From NCBI GenBank assembly GCA_021234535.1, contig CM037838.1, positions 6,945,506 to 7,009,505 on the forward strand: 64,000 nt of DNA, in the 5' to 3' direction. The stretch is from Stichopus chloronotus. Its lineage: Eukaryota > Echinodermata > Holothuroidea > Aspidochirotida > Stichopodidae. The notes beneath the pieces were generated by a model that made no database searches, was not told the origin of the DNA, and was given only the letters and a program-made list of their open reading frames with translations. Numbering within the stretch: position 1 is the stretch's first letter; each line of letters begins with the position of its first letter. Positions 52,401 to 61,576 of this stretch are shown here, in pieces. The translations under genes were made by a program, and so were the position numbers.

Positions 52401-55400
52401 ACTATGGTGCCTGTTGTTATGGCCTATGTGTATGACAAACATGTGATGTGTATTGACTCAGGTCACTACTGGTGCATGTTTTTGTGGCCTCTGTGTATTA
52501 CAAACATATGATGTGTATTGACTCAGGTTACTATGGTGCTTGTTTTTATGGCCTCTGTGCATGACAAATGTGTGATGTGTATTGACTCAGGTTACTGTGG
52601 TGCCTGTTGTTACAGCCTATATGTATTACAAACGTATATGTATTGACCCAGGTGACTTAGGTTATTATGGTGCCTGTTGTTACAGTCTATATGTATGACA
52701 AACGTGATGTGTATCGACTCAAGTTACTACGGTGCATGTTTTTACGGCCTCTGTCTGTGACAAACATGTGACGTGTGTTGAGTCAAGTTACCATGGTGCC
52801 TTCTGCTTATCCTACATATTATGACAAACCTGTCATATGTATTGAGTCAGGGACAGTTAGATTCTGATTCTGTAAAAATCAAATGAAATTTAATACTTTT
52901 TTAAATAAGAAAATGTACCATTGTATTGGAGTGTACAATGAAAATTGTCATTAGGGATTTTTTTTGGTTTTTCTTTCATTTCAGGTCCTGATTATCTGAT
53001 GGAAAAACTTAATGACCCAGGGGTACCTCTAGATTTAGATGCTAAGTTAAGTGCTGTTGGATGTATGGACTTTGTAATGGTCAGAGAGCACAGTAAGTCA
53101 TTTAATTAGTATGCCAAGTACTAGGCCCACTTTAACTGGGGGGGCCCTAGACACAAATTGCTAATGTGAGAGCCCTTTCAACTTCAGTTCTCTACTAGAC
53201 TACAGCTTAACCCACAAAAGGAGGGCAATTGTTGTGGTCACTTTCATCCCTCTCTGCCCTCCTGACCACATGCTCCCACCCCACTGGAAAAGAATCCCAT
53301 AGATTGGATGTGCAAGACGAGTCAGCCAAACTTACACTAATCAACAGCCTGGGATTCCCACTGTTTTGTGGGCTACATCTGGATTAGTCAGTCAGGAACA
53401 CCCTACCCAAAAGATACAATAATGTTATTTCATGAGTACCCCTTTTCATGGAGTCCCTCGGCATGTGCCTTGCAGATCCTGACCCATTCTTGAATTCGAC
53501 TTAAAGGTCAAGTTGGCTTCCTAGAAGTGACATTTTGAAATCAGCTCACAGTCTGTACATGAAGTATAAAAGTTCACTCTAAATGGGTAAAATGGGTAAA
53601 AGTCTGCATTGTTTTTGTGTGCAGTCTCCCCGCCAAATGCGTTTGTAATCATGTATGTCGCAAAAAATTGTGAGTGAAGCAATGAAACTATGACAGTGAT
53701 AAATTTGATCAGAACATCACGAAAACTGATAGAAAAGCTAAACTCTGAGTTTGTCCTTAGATTTTGGGACACCACAACTGGGTGAAAAAATTTGGAATTT
53801 GCCAACTGTTTTGGCTGTCAAGCTAGTTTTTAGCATTTCAGGTTATCGATCTTTGCAAGGGTGAATGTCTGACAGTCCAAGATCATTTCAGAACCTGTAC
53901 ATAATACAGATATCTAGTCAATAACCTTGCTTTAGTTTTATGTCAGAAGATATAGTTCTTTCTCAGACTGTCTGGTTTTCCATCGCGCACATTGTCATAG
54001 TATGTTCACCTCGCATTCGTGTATAGTCACGAAAAACAACATGACGGAAGGCGGTAATCAATCTACTTCGTTTCCACCTCATTCTCTCGACTGATGTTCG
54101 AAACAAGTTGCCTACGCGTCCATCAATTATTGCCAGAGTTCTCCCCACGTCATAAAGCTCCGATTTAAGCTATTTGAATTTTTCGCCAGGTTATGTATAC
54201 CCCGTCGTCCCGAACAAGATTGCCGTCTATCGTGCTTGAAACTTCTAACAGGCACCCTGAGGGTAATCATTCTCCACAGTGAATTGCATCCTGCCTTTTA
54301 ATTACAGGAAGTATGTTACAAGCTGTTTAGGGTAGTCGCTGATTAAGATGGTATAAACACTCATGCCACCTCCCCAGTGAATTAAGATTTCTTCCATGAA
54401 CAGCTCAAACATCATCAGCGATGCAGGGATGTAAAATTGTGGTGTCATCAGCGTACGGTTAATGCCATAAAGTACTTAATTTCAACCTGGGAGAAGTACT
54501 GCAGACATCGTCATCATTTAGTATAGGCCTTTGATAAATCAATGTCAGGGGGATATTTACTTTTGTTTCTAAGTAGATCTACAATTTCTTTCAAGGTACA
54601 TCGCTCACTTATTACAAATCAAACCCCATTATGACTGACAGGTTAATAGTCGATTCGTTTAATCTTCAGAGTATTCATTTATCAGTTCATCGGTAGAACT
54701 TTAAAGGAAGATGATGCTGAAAACATTCAATTCAACATTCAATTGTCAGTGAACACAATGAATATTTCCTAGGTGTTTGCAACATGCTATCTTCTAATCC
54801 CATCCGCAGGTAAGAGGGAGTACGTGAAACCCAGTGACAGAATCCGCCTCGGCTCCGGTCAAGAACTCTCCTACGTACTCAGCACACAGTATAAATCATT
54901 TAGAGTGAACATGTTGCATAAATTCCGTCCCACCAGTGAAATACAACTCGGTAAGACTTACACCTTTCACCAAATTAACACATTCCTCCCTTGACCTTCT
55001 CCCTCCCACCATCATATCTTCTCTTTAACAGGTATAAAAAAAAAAAACTAAAATTTTAATTTGCTCCAGGATTAAATGAGATACCCCTGATAATAATATA
55101 TGTGAAAATGGTCTTGCTATTGACATGCCCACAACACTAAATTTCTTGGATCACTCACTGAGGATAACTTAACTTGGAATGACCATTTTTGTGAAATTAC
55201 TGAAAAGGTTCCCAAAGTAGTTGGTGTTATTAGTAGGATTATACCCTTTTTGCCTGTTAATGTTCTTGTAACTCTTTACAATACCCCAATCCCACCACTT
55301 TTGAAATACGGTATTACAGTAGTGCTTCAACATCTTACCAGAGTCATCTTAGTTCTCCACAGAAATGCTGTCAGTGCTAATCACCAATTTCATTTTACTG

Positions 55401-56929
55401 GGACCAGATCAGAAGTTACATATATTGATTTATTTCTTTTCCACTTCCTCTAGATTTTTGTACAATCTTATTTCACATTTTTCCTACTTTTGTGATGATT
55501 TTTTTCAATTAGGTAAACTAATTTCTTGCATTTCATGTGTATTGATTAAAAAAAACATTTCCTGTAGGAAAACACAAAAATTGAAATATCAAAGAAAACC
55601 TCGTGAAATGTTGTGAAAAAACTTTCTGCTGGCTTTGGTGTCATTCAAAAGAACATAAAATGTATTAGAATAGTGTAAAAGGGTGAAAGTAAAAGAATTC
55701 AACTTATGTATAAAGGTGTGGTAATGGTCGGGGAGGATGAAAGTATTGAAGGTGATCTCATTCATAGTGACTTCCCGTCATTGAGAACAACTTCCACTTT
55801 TAAATAAGAACGACAACGGGAGCAATTAGACTGATACAACGGTAGCACTCGTGGAGTGATTTGGATGTACTGTGTGCCCTGAAGTGTTACCTGGCCAGCG
55901 GTAGGTAATTATTTTGCAAAAGTACCCGCAGAAATTCTCTCCTCTGGGTGAGTCATTTGTTTGTAATATACAGAAAGGGATTGACTAGGAGTGTTTGTAT
56001 TTCACATAATTTACTTTAGTACACAGTGAACTTTGTCCTCCAATTTATTGAATGAATCATATTGTAGATCATAGGCCTGCTTGTTACCATCATGTTCTGT
56101 TCATTCTCCGTTTCATATTGACAAAGGCATCTCTGGAGAAAAGGTGGAGATCGACCCGGTACAGCAGAACAAACACGCAGCCGTGAAGTTGCTGCCTAAG
56201 CAGAAGGCTACGACCATCGAGACTGACAGGGTAGCAGCCTGCAAAGTACTGGAAGAAAAACCTGGTAGGCTTGAATCCATGAAACTGAGTGACATTTGTG
56301 ATGTGATAACAATCAAGCAGTCTGGTACCATGGTATTATATCTACACTGTCTACACTGTGTGGACATGTGGTTGTGCACACTATACAGACTGTTATTGTA
56401 CCATGGGAGTATTACCCTGACTTCTTTGTTCTTTTTTATATGTAAGCGATATGTGAGGGACGGAATCAATTTGCAAAGGGAGTCACAACCCCTTGAATGA
56501 AAATTATGTGAAGGGGGTACATTTATCTCTGCAAGGTTGTCCCTAGGAATGAAATATCAAATTTGTGATGGTAAAATACTAAGACTATTTACCTTATCTG
56601 CTTTGCGACTGAATTAAGGCTGTATCTTTGTGGATGGACTATTGAAAAATTTGCTTGCAGTTTACCCTAAAACCCTGCAAACTTAGCAACTATTTTCTCT
56701 TTTCCCATTTGCAGGGAAGACAGTCTTTCGCTTAACATTTAAGAGTCCCACTCATGAATTCAAACTGTATGACTTTGAAGCCAACCCAGCCAAAGCCAAG
56801 GAGATAGTCAGGAGAATCAACCACATCTTAGAGCTTAGAGCCAGTGCTGTTAAACATGACTACACATTATGGAGAAAGAGCAGACATGGCAAAAAAAGGA
56901 CCAAAGAGCAGAACTCGCATGAACTCTGA
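16879..56929 (+). CDS. MAPKAP1: MAPKAP1 / SIN1, mTORC2 subunit (11 coding exons, 538 aa)
   Basis: SIN1 is an essential mTOR complex 2 subunit that recruits AKT and SGK kinases to mTOR. Exons: 16879-17068, 32768-32941, 38668-38810, 43734-43909, 49311-49505, 50746-50856, 51730-51755, 52985-53092, 54810-54950, 56127-56264, 56715-56929; all GT-AG, total 1617 nt including TGA, 538 residues (human about 522). Seen: N-terminal [10 protein letters not shown] motif (about residues 20-29); RSNTA motif with Thr91, equivalent to human Thr86; CRIM domain about 146-272 with acidic [11 protein letters not shown] loop and [11 protein letters not shown] end; Ras-binding region about 286-375; PH domain about 402-515. 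An in-frame TAA (16837-16839) precedes the start codon, which has A at -3 and G at +4. Odd points: exon 7 is only 26 nt and overlaps a transposon-like end, and a possible frame-breaking extra exon lies in intron 2. Identity is confident; the micro-exon is less so. Confidence 0.95.
25771..26040. mobile_element. Small element with CAGGCCTG ends
   Basis: Starts CAGGCCTGTCTGCAGGGAGG and ends with the inverted-type sequence CTTCATGCAGGCCTG, with G-rich and C-rich subterminal arms (GGGAGGGG at left, CCCCTCCCTCCC at right). A related right arm (CCCCTCCCACTGAAAAAGCTGCAT) occurs at about 10849-10887. No open frame of note. Target duplications were not found. Confidence 0.4.
30341..30410. repeat. Interspersed repeat copy, shared with 30-105
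   Basis: CATGGGGATCCTTTTAGTTTGACC here aligns with CATGGGGATCCTCTTAGTTCGACC near position 38, and the similarity continues for about 60 bp (roughly 80 percent by eye). Two CG sites of the intergenic copy are TG or CA in this intronic copy. Confidence 0.5.
31403..31440. repeat. (GAT)n trinucleotide repeat
   Basis: About twelve GAT units with one GGT interruption, in intron 1. Frames through it encode poly-Asp, poly-Met or poly-Ser and are not exons. Confidence 0.9.
31780..31861. mobile_element. End of a transposon-like repeat (GGAACCCTG terminus)
   Basis: Contains GGTCATGGAAATTT, GTCCTGGAAATGTCATG and ends TGCAGGAACCCTGAA (31847-31861). The same internal words occur at 51278-51310, and the same 15-nt end occurs at 51730-51744, so both are copies of one family. 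The left end of this copy was not located with confidence; it may lie near 31630. Confidence 0.45.
32112..32310. repeat. Two tandem copies of the TTCACTCCTCACTT repeat
   Basis: Copies at about 32112-32205 and 32219-32310 share CTTCACTCCTCACTTAxCTGTCTC, ACAACAAAT, GCCAAGAG-ACTGGT and CCTTTAACAC in the same order, spaced about 105 bp. Relatives: foldback copy 34856-35075, partial copy about 45596-45672, antisense copy about 43556-43632. Confidence 0.6.
32768..32941 (+). CDS. MAPKAP1: MAPKAP1 coding exon 2
   Basis: Encodes residues 64-121. The acceptor TTTCTCCCAG and donor G|GTTGGT fit; it enters and leaves in phase 1. It includes [18 protein letters not shown], matching the conserved SIN1 segment around the human Thr86 phosphosite, followed by a basic Gln/Lys-rich helix and IQWKE as in vertebrate SIN1. 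The peptide between the N-terminal motif and this segment is acidic and not conserved. Confidence 0.93.
34856..35075. mobile_element. Foldback element of the TTCACTCCTCACTT repeat family
   Basis: Left arm (about 34862-34935: CTCCTCATAACAA, GCCTAGAGTAC) and right arm (about 34998-35070: GTACTCTAGGC, TTGTTATGAGGAGGC) are inverted complements of each other, separated by about 65 bp. Transcribed within the intron it would form a long hairpin. It shows no coding potential. Confidence 0.6.
35391..35855. repeat. 239-bp tandem duplication
   Basis: CATGTAAATTACCAAATTCC starts at 35391 and again at 35630, and the two copies stay nearly identical (a few substitutions and small poly-A length changes) through TATGTAATCTTTATTAC. 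High identity points to a recent duplication. Confidence 0.9.
37559..37834. repeat. Purine (GA-rich) tract of about 270 bp
   Basis: The plus strand is almost all A and G (GAGGAGGAGG, GAAGGAAGAGAGGG and so on) over about 270 bp with few pyrimidines. The antisense frames encode Ser/Leu/Pro-rich nonsense and should be ignored. Such tracts can form triplex DNA; within a transcribed intron the purines lie on the coding strand. Confidence 0.85.
38349..38421 (+). other. MAPKAP1: Possible alternative exon in MAPKAP1 intron 2
   Basis: The segment has acceptor ATTCCCAG and a perfect donor GTGAGT, and in the phase left by exon 2 it is open and acidic ([20 protein letters not shown] and a few more). At 73 nt it would shift the frame into exon 3. 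A second exon-like piece at 38501-38532 (32 nt, TTTTCACAG acceptor, GTATCT donor) restores the phase count (105 nt in total) but brings an in-frame TAA. It may be a frame-breaking regulated exon, a lineage-specific exon with an assembly error, or chance. Confidence 0.35.
38668..38810 (+). CDS. MAPKAP1: MAPKAP1 coding exon 3
   Basis: Encodes residues 122-169, entering in phase 1 (codon GAT completed from exon 2) and leaving in phase 0. It begins with the acidic run DEEEDELFG and ends with [12 protein letters not shown], the conserved entry to the CRIM domain (human NPFNEYSKFDGK). Acceptor CCAAACAG, donor GTATGA. Confidence 0.93.
40511..40940. mobile_element. 430-bp MITE-like element, perfect 15-bp TIRs
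   Basis: Starts AGGGTTGCCAGTTTG at 40511 and ends with its exact inverted complement CAAACTGGCAACCCT at 40940. There is no long open frame inside, so it is non-autonomous. The TIR resembles hAT-type ends, but an 8-bp target duplication is not visible in the flanks (ATGGTCTT left, GACTACAG right), so the superfamily is uncertain. Confidence 0.65.
41695..41871. repeat. (CTGT/CTAT)n microsatellite
   Basis: About 175 bp of degenerate TCTG/TCTA tetramers in intron 3. A shorter relative lies at about 44257-44310. Open frames across it encode Leu/Ser/Val/Cys repeats only. Confidence 0.9.
43734..43909 (+). CDS. MAPKAP1: MAPKAP1 coding exon 4 (CRIM domain)
   Basis: Encodes residues 170-227 plus two bases of codon 228. 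It contains the first half of the CRIM domain, with [19 protein letters not shown] matching human ASARVQDLIGLICWQYTSEG. CRIM is the ubiquitin-like fold that binds mTORC2 substrates. Acceptor CTGCAG, donor GTACGG. The exon is richer in CG than the intron around it. Confidence 0.95.
44319..45461. mobile_element. hAT-like non-autonomous transposon, 1143 bp
   Basis: The left end TAGTGTTGGGCGAT (44319) and right end ATCGCCCAACACTA (45461) are perfect 14-bp inverted repeats, followed inward by related TATCATCACGATAA / TTATCATCGTGATAA subterminal motifs. The element is flanked by an exact 8-bp duplication, CTTTTGTG (44311-44318 and 45462-45469). TIR sequence type and 8-bp duplication are typical of the hAT superfamily. 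No transposase-like open frame exists inside, so it is a deletion derivative or MITE that needs a transposase in trans. Confidence 0.88.
47451..48760. repeat. ~135-bp minisatellite, about nine diverged units
   Basis: Each unit contains AAGCTTGGACAGATCTCATA, TTTAGTATGTAGGTGTACC, CATTGAGTACAAGATCCCTA, TTTTGGTGGAGGTCAAAGG and TCATTTGAGGTCAACAGGGG type segments in that order. Clear AGGTCAAAGGTCA matches sit at 47831, 48109 and 48371, with variants near 48503, 47691 and others. Several units contain direct repeats of AGGTCA. The open frames through it are broken and have no protein homology that I recognise. Confidence 0.85.
49311..49505 (+). CDS. MAPKAP1: MAPKAP1 coding exon 5 (CRIM C-terminal half)
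   Basis: Encodes residues 228-292. The acceptor CTCTTAG was preferred over the earlier TTTTTAG (49279) because only the former restores phase 2 with exon 4 (codon AGA, Arg228) and gives [19 protein letters not shown]. It contains the acidic loop [14 protein letters not shown], which in other SIN1 proteins helps bind AKT/SGK substrates, and [11 protein letters not shown]. Donor GTGAGT. Confidence 0.95.
49506..50745 (+). other. MAPKAP1 intron 5 (1.2 kb)
   Basis: No exon or clear repeat was recognised. The segment about 50240-50340 has ACCGGCA/GCCGG words, perhaps a short diverged repeat. Confidence 0.8.
50746..50856 (+). CDS. MAPKAP1: MAPKAP1 coding exon 6 (Ras-binding domain)
   Basis: Encodes residues 293-329 plus two bases of codon 330. 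[18 protein letters not shown] matches human TKVTMKEILLKAVKRRKG in the SIN1 Ras-binding region. It ends CCCACCTGCAG|GTACAG, so the next exon must enter in phase 2. Direct splicing to exon 8 would give a stop in the second codon. Confidence 0.93.
50857..51729 (+). other. MAPKAP1 intron 6 (0.9 kb)
   Basis: Most of this intron (51037 onward) is a transposon-like copy (separate entry). A second acceptor at 51630-51631 could open a short alternative end, which is listed as a finding. Confidence 0.7.
51037..51742. mobile_element. Transposon-like element with CAGGGTTCC ends
   Basis: The left end CAGGGTTCCCCTGGCATGG (51037) and right end CAGGAACCCTG (51732-51742) form 9-bp inverted repeats, of the general type seen in hAT-like elements. 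Internal words with CATGGAAA, CCTGGAAAA and GTCATGGAAATGCCATGAAG match the intron 1 copy at 31780-31861. No target duplication was seen (GAACACAG at left, AAAAGTGG at right). The right end overlaps MAPKAP1 micro-exon 7. Confidence 0.5.
51730..51755 (+). CDS. MAPKAP1: MAPKAP1 coding exon 7 (26-nt micro-exon)
   Basis: Encodes SAGTLKSGR (residues 330-338) and one base of Gly339. The acceptor TATTCTTTTACAG and donor GAGAG|GTATAA are good, its length leaves remainder 2 on division by 3, and it is open in the required phase; it is the only segment I found in the 2.1 kb between exons 6 and 8 that makes the frame continuous. It sits in the Ras-binding region where human SIN1 has the short SQKVS loop. 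Its first 15 nt equal a repeat end at 31847-31861. It could instead be a chance fit with the real linker exon missed; transcript reads would settle it. Confidence 0.65.
51756..52984 (+). other. MAPKAP1 intron 7 (1.2 kb)
   Basis: About two thirds is the 64-bp minisatellite (52048-52860). It ends in the T-rich tract and TTTCAG acceptor of exon 8. Confidence 0.8.
52048..52860. repeat. ~64-bp minisatellite, about 13 units
   Basis: The unit contains TGTGATGTGTATTGACTCAGG, TTACTATGGTGCCTGTTGTTA and GGCCTATATGTATGACAAA segments. Start points of the TGATGTGTATTGAC word fall near 52121, 52186, 52248, 52314, 52379, 52443, 52507, 52570 and onward, giving a period of 62-66 bp. Outer units are more diverged than inner ones. 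Confidence 0.92.
52985..53092 (+). CDS. MAPKAP1: MAPKAP1 coding exon 8
   Basis: Encodes residues 339-374. GPDYLMEKL aligns with human GPQYRLEKQ and [11 protein letters not shown] with human AWEFCLVRENS, the end of the Ras-binding region. Phase 1 in, phase 1 out; acceptor TTTCAG, donor GTAAGT. Confidence 0.93.
53093..54809 (+). other. MAPKAP1 intron 8 (1.7 kb)
   Basis: No exon, transposon end or clear tandem repeat was recognised. The stretch about 53950-54260 contains more CG dinucleotides than most of the gene body. Confidence 0.8.
54810..54950 (+). CDS. MAPKAP1: MAPKAP1 coding exon 9 (start of PH domain)
   Basis: Encodes residues 375-421. A polar linker is followed by [20 protein letters not shown], matching human HHYKSFKVSMIHRLRFTTDV at the start of the PH domain. 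In other SIN1 proteins this domain binds phosphoinositides and restrains mTOR kinase activity. Acceptor CCGCAG, donor GTAAGA; phase 1 in and out. Confidence 0.94.
54951..56126 (+). other. MAPKAP1 intron 9 (1.2 kb)
   Basis: No feature was recognised apart from a short ACGGTAGCACTCGTGGAG segment near 55840, which is weakly like the right part of the TTCACTCCTCACTT repeat family. Confidence 0.75.
56127..56264 (+). CDS. MAPKAP1: MAPKAP1 coding exon 10 (PH domain)
   Basis: Encodes residues 422-467. [12 protein letters not shown] is nearly identical to human GISGDKVEIDPV, and [19 protein letters not shown] aligns with the following beta strands. The acceptor ATTGACAAAG has a poor pyrimidine tract, but the junction codon and homology are unambiguous. 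Donor GTAGGC. Confidence 0.94.
56265..56714 (+). other. MAPKAP1 intron 10 (0.45 kb)
   Basis: Shortest intron apart from none; no feature was recognised. It contains the duplicated words CTACACTGTCTACACTGTGTGG. Confidence 0.85.
56715..56929 (+). CDS. MAPKAP1: MAPKAP1 coding exon 11 (terminal)
   Basis: Encodes residues 468-538 and the TGA at 56927-56929. [20 protein letters not shown] and the helix [17 protein letters not shown] complete the PH domain (human VNEIVLKVNYILESRAS). The tail is basic ([14 protein letters not shown]), as in other SIN1 proteins. Acceptor TTTGCAG. Confidence 0.95.
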
Positions 56930-59036
56930 TGCTGTTCATGGTTATCACTTGACCAGCAGAAAATCTTGAGAGATCTTGCTCGTGATTTGGTTTTGTACTT
57001 TGCGAGCAATTCTGCAGGGCAACCAAGTTCATGAAAATATTGTCTCAATATGCATGGGCCTGCAGCCTGATCAGATTCGTAGAGGCCCTAAAGGGGGGGG
57101 GGGCAGACCCACTGGCACATGTGACAATGTTAGTAATTTTGTATTACTCTAAGGGGGAAATCCCTGGGGAGACAGTGCCCCCCCTCACCCTACTTAAGGC
57201 CTAACAAAACAATTGTGGATTTACGTAGGACTTTCCACAAAGTGATGAACATTTGTTGAGCAGATTGATATTGCTTTTGTTAGGCATTATTGTAAAAATC
57301 ACCAAGGATAGCAGAGGAAGTCGCATGAAGAAAATCAAAGAACTGGAGAGAAAATTAGCCAACCAGAAAGCAGCAACTTGTGTCATCGCAAATGCGTACC
57401 TTCAACATCCAAGGACAGACAGAAAGTCATGTGATGTGACTACAGTGCACAACATCAGTTGACCATCGAGAAACACAGCTTGGTTGAGAAAGGGAAGAAA
57501 TCTTGAAGGCTCTCCATCCAGTTCGTCAAAAGAGAGGCATTTCAGTCATGCTCAGCTAAGTTTTTCACGCACTTTGGTGTCAAAGTGTGCGACCATCAGC
57601 TGTGGTAACATTTTCCTCTATAAATGTGTCATGGCGTAAAGAGTCACTGCATTGGGACCAATTGTAGCACGATGTGCTGTGAGACGTTTGTCAATCGTGG
57701 GATTGAGACTGACATGTTCAAGAAATGATGGCAGGTTTCGCAAGTTAGCTTGTCTCTCTTCCGGTATGCTCAGTCAGTTATCTTCCAGACACCTTGGAAG
57801 GGATTCCTTAATTGTGTAACAGGTTACTGATGTGACTTTAACAACAGTCAGTGTTGCAGATTGAACCATATATAAAGGCCTCTTACTTGTAAAAGACATT
57901 TATTCCAGTGAAGCCATCTGGAGGTAACTTTTTGGAGTAACTCCAACAACTCAACTCCACAGATGTTTGTGTTCAGTTATCTGATAGCCATATTTATTTG
58001 TGTGTTGCTTTGTGTAAATGTCAAATGCATAACCAGAGAGTTGCTGGCATAACTATCAGCCGTGTTAACCTCTACAGTATGAAACTGAGCAGTGTGAAAG
58101 TGGATTGCAGATAGCCAGGTTAACTTATTTGGTCATTTTAGTATTGTGACCTAGAAAACTTCGCAGTAGAACTTCCTTGTGCAAGCACATTTCGTTAATG
58201 TGACTGACAGAAAATTCCAGAAAGTTGGCATCTTGACGTAATTTAAAAACCAGTGATCATTGCTGATGGTCAAGGGAGTGAAAGAGCGTGAACAAGTAGT
58301 AAAAAACTGGTTGCTATGTTTAAAAGCCCGCTCTGTACTTAGCTCTAGGGTTGTAAATGATAGAATGTGTCCTCATCTCTACCGGTTGTTCAAAAATAGA
58401 ATCAGGTACCGTATCTGCAATGTTTGGAACAGCAATATTTTAGCTGTTTTTACTACCAGGGTTTTTATGTTCATTCGACTGGTGCGACGAAGGCACGATC
58501 CCATCGGCACTTTCAAGTGTAGCAGACAAGCAGTCGAAAATTATATCTTACTGTCGTGGCATGTAACTGATGACCCTGTCACCTAGTCTCCCTGTTACGT
58601 GGTCTTTTAGCTACAGGTGTAATGTAGCCAGTCGATAGCTGTGATAATTCTCTGGCATGTATGTTACGAATGAAATGGTCAAAATGAATGGATGGTGGCA
58701 ATGTTTATCTACTACTTAACCTGTCTTAAGAACAAACGTTAAAATGAATGAGCTTATAGCCATGCCAAGTCTAGGGATTCAATTAGGAGTGGCCAGAATT
58801 TTGTGGATTCACGACATTGTTCAGTCAGGATGACAAACTGCGCTAGCAACTCAGCCAGATTGCAATGCAGTGTGTGCTACTGACATTAACTTCATAGATT
58901 TATGAAAGTAACATTGAAAAAGTCCATGCACAGCCACAGACAAAGTACCTTAGCTGAAGTTCACATTTAAAGAGATTGTTTAAAGTTTACCTTAAGTTAA
59001 ACATTTCAGAAACGTATGTCACAAAGCTTAAAACTG

Positions 59037-59510
59037 AATTCAAACGGTCCATCTCCCATCTTCACAGGACATTCCTGAGCTTAGATACAAAATGTTGAAG
59101 TGGATTTTGTAGTGTATCCACTCAATTTCAAATGGTAGATTGCACAATAATCTGTGACGTCATTCTTGTACTACTGAGATTATTTCCTAGTTCTTTTTTT
59201 TTTTCCGTTTTAAGCCTTTGCACCTCACTATGAAATGTCGTCACTGTCTAACCGTAGTGGGGTGTCTTGACTATACAAGCCAGCTCCCATGCAGCATGCT
59301 ATGCAAGGATACAGTGAACAGTAGACTTTTCAAGGTGAACACTTTAATTTCGAAAGGAAACAAGAGCGTGCAATGTGAACTGAACAAGGACATCACAAAT
59401 TATTGTTGAAAGTACCATCTGAAAGTGATTGAATATCTTTTCACATTCAGTATTTCAGCAATGGAAGAAGCTATGAAGATGGGAGTTGGGTGAATAGGAT
59501 TATTTCTCAA
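59037..59510. mobile_element. MITE-like element, related to 2748-2970
   Basis: The left part has AAACGGTCCATCTCCCATCTTCAC and the right part ATGAAGATGGGAGTTGGG, inverted complements of each other and of the same type as the ends at 2748-2970. It is longer than the first copy (about 470 versus 220 bp). No open frame of note. Confidence 0.45.
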
Positions 59511-60040
59511 CCACTGAAATATATTTTGTTGTAATTCTATACTTTTGGTACACTTTAATTTGAGACTTGTTTTCGGAGTTACCGCCTCGAACACACAGCA
59601 TTCAGAATGGTTGTACAACTAATTTCAAGGCTTATTAATATATTTTTTACCTTCATTTTCATGCAAACTACTTCAGTGTGTAATGCCCCTGAATAAGTCT
59701 TAAACTTGAGTGAATCTCAAAGATTTCCCACAAATTTGTTCAGGAAATCATCAATCCATCTCTAGAAAATAAAAAATTGTCTTTTTTTTTCATCATATTT
59801 TGCAATTGGTATTGATCTTATGGAAAGCTAGATTGAGACAGGTTTCTATATACAGCTCAGTCTTTCACATCATGCTGTGGGTGAGGTGACTTCTGGACTA
59901 CATCTGATGTTGAATTTGGGAAACTCTAGGGAGCCATCAGTGAGCGAGGATGTCATTGTTGAAATGCGGGCACACTGTAACTGAAGTGTGCCTGTTGTGT
60001 GGTAATGTACTGCCCACAGTAGCCAGTAGAAGTAGCATTC

Positions 60041-60202
60041 CCTACAGTAGCTAGCAGAACTTAAACAGTTTCGTGCTTTGCTTGATGAACGGACCCAGTC
60101 CACTTGCAATGGTATGTATTGCCTGCAGTAGCTAGCATAACTTTAACAGCTTTGTGCTTTTCTTGATGACTGGACCCAGCACTCATGTAATGGTAAGAAT
60201 TA
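60041..60202. repeat. 81-bp tandem duplication
   Basis: CCTACAGTAGCTAGCAGAAC begins at 60041 and CCTGCAGTAGCTAGCATAAC at 60122, and the similarity continues through GCTTGATGAACGGACCCAG versus TCTTGATGACTGGACCCAG. A weaker third copy of the left part precedes at about 60012. Confidence 0.75.
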
Positions 60203-61527
60203 CTTTGTTTGAGCTTTGATCAAGACAACATTCATCATCAATGATCACCACTAGATGTACTAAGACAACTTTTACCGGATCAATACTTTGGATCTGGTTT
60301 TAGTGTTCCCTAACCAACGTTCCATGATGGTTACGCTAGTGTCCACTGGTGCTTTAAAGCTGGAATATGAGTTGTACTGGCAATCGCCGGGTCATCGACC
60401 TTTGTACTTCGTCAACGTTTTAGGGAAAAGAAAGTGGGAGAAAAGATCACCAGTAGCAAAATCTGAATGAAAACTCTGCACTCATCTCCCACATATTTGA
60501 ATATGAAAATTATCTCAACATTTTTGTTGGCCCTACAAAATTCAGACTCTCCAAGAAAGCATTGTAGACAATCACGGTTACTTGAAATCAAATGGGAAGG
60601 AATATTCATATATGCAAACATGGGGGTTCAATTTTTTTTTTTTTCGTGTAGTGGGTATGACATATTCAGCAGAATTTGACCTTCAGTGACAAATTTTTAA
60701 CTCATATTCCAGTTTTGAGTTAGTTGCATCATGTTTTCAATTCATTGTGGTTGTGGATGGTTTGTACAATGCCCTTTCTTTATGATCTGTCATTGAGTTT
60801 TGTGGGTCTTGAACTCATAGTTGCAATATTTGACAGCAGTAAGCTGCTTGTTGCATCTAAGCTTGTCTCATGGGTGGGTGTCCATTTGAGTTTGAAAGTG
60901 GATTGGGGGAAGGTGAGGACATCTGTCCGAAGCTTTTCTCTTCTTAATGACATTATCAGACTTTTCTGTGGTAGAGGGGGTGAACAGGAGCTGCAGGCAA
61001 AGGGTTGAAGTGAGGCGGGGGGGGGGGGGGGAGCAGTAATGACTCCATCTAATTGGAGTGCCTCCTTTGGTTGGCATATAGCATGGAGAGACAATCATCA
61101 CTTCCTAGTCTCTCTTTCATTGCCATTTTCTGCTTGGATTTCTTATCACAGGTTTGGGAATTTACACTTCCACTAAATACATTTCCTTTTCAGATCATAA
61201 TGAGTGTGTGTGGGGGGAGGGAGCAAATATGGTTGCGTCCCGCCACTCAAAAATGTGGGGCGGGGGGATTTGTCCTTGATCCAAGTGGCTCTAACTAGAC
61301 AAGAACATGCCACCGTCTAAATGAAAATGTCGCCATCTCAGGCAACACATCTGAATGTTGATATCGGCATTGGGTGGCCATAATTGTGCTTAAAAATTGC
61401 TAGGAGGTTGAAACAGTCTAAGCTGACTGGATGCATTGTCATGGGGCATGTAGGATATTTACACAGCATGTGAACTGCAGCTTAAAGTCATAACATTTAT
61501 AGTTTCTCAACAAGAACGAAGACGTGC

Positions 61528-61533
61528 AATAAA
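61528..61533 (+). terminator. Candidate poly(A) signal (AATAAA)
   Basis: AATAAA followed by TTGTTATTAGTTTCCTGTCTTTT, a T-rich downstream element. Plausible end of the MAPKAP1 transcript. Confidence 0.4.
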
Positions 61534-61570
61534 GACGCGGAATATAACCTTGTTATTAGTTTCCTGTCTT

Positions 61571-61576
61571 TTATTT
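61571..61576 (-). terminator. Candidate poly(A) signal on the minus strand
   Basis: TTTATT on the plus strand is AATAAA on the minus strand. It could end the convergent minus-strand gene whose stop codon is at 63006-63008; this would give a 3' UTR of about 1.4 kb overlapping the MAPKAP1 tail. Confidence 0.25.
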
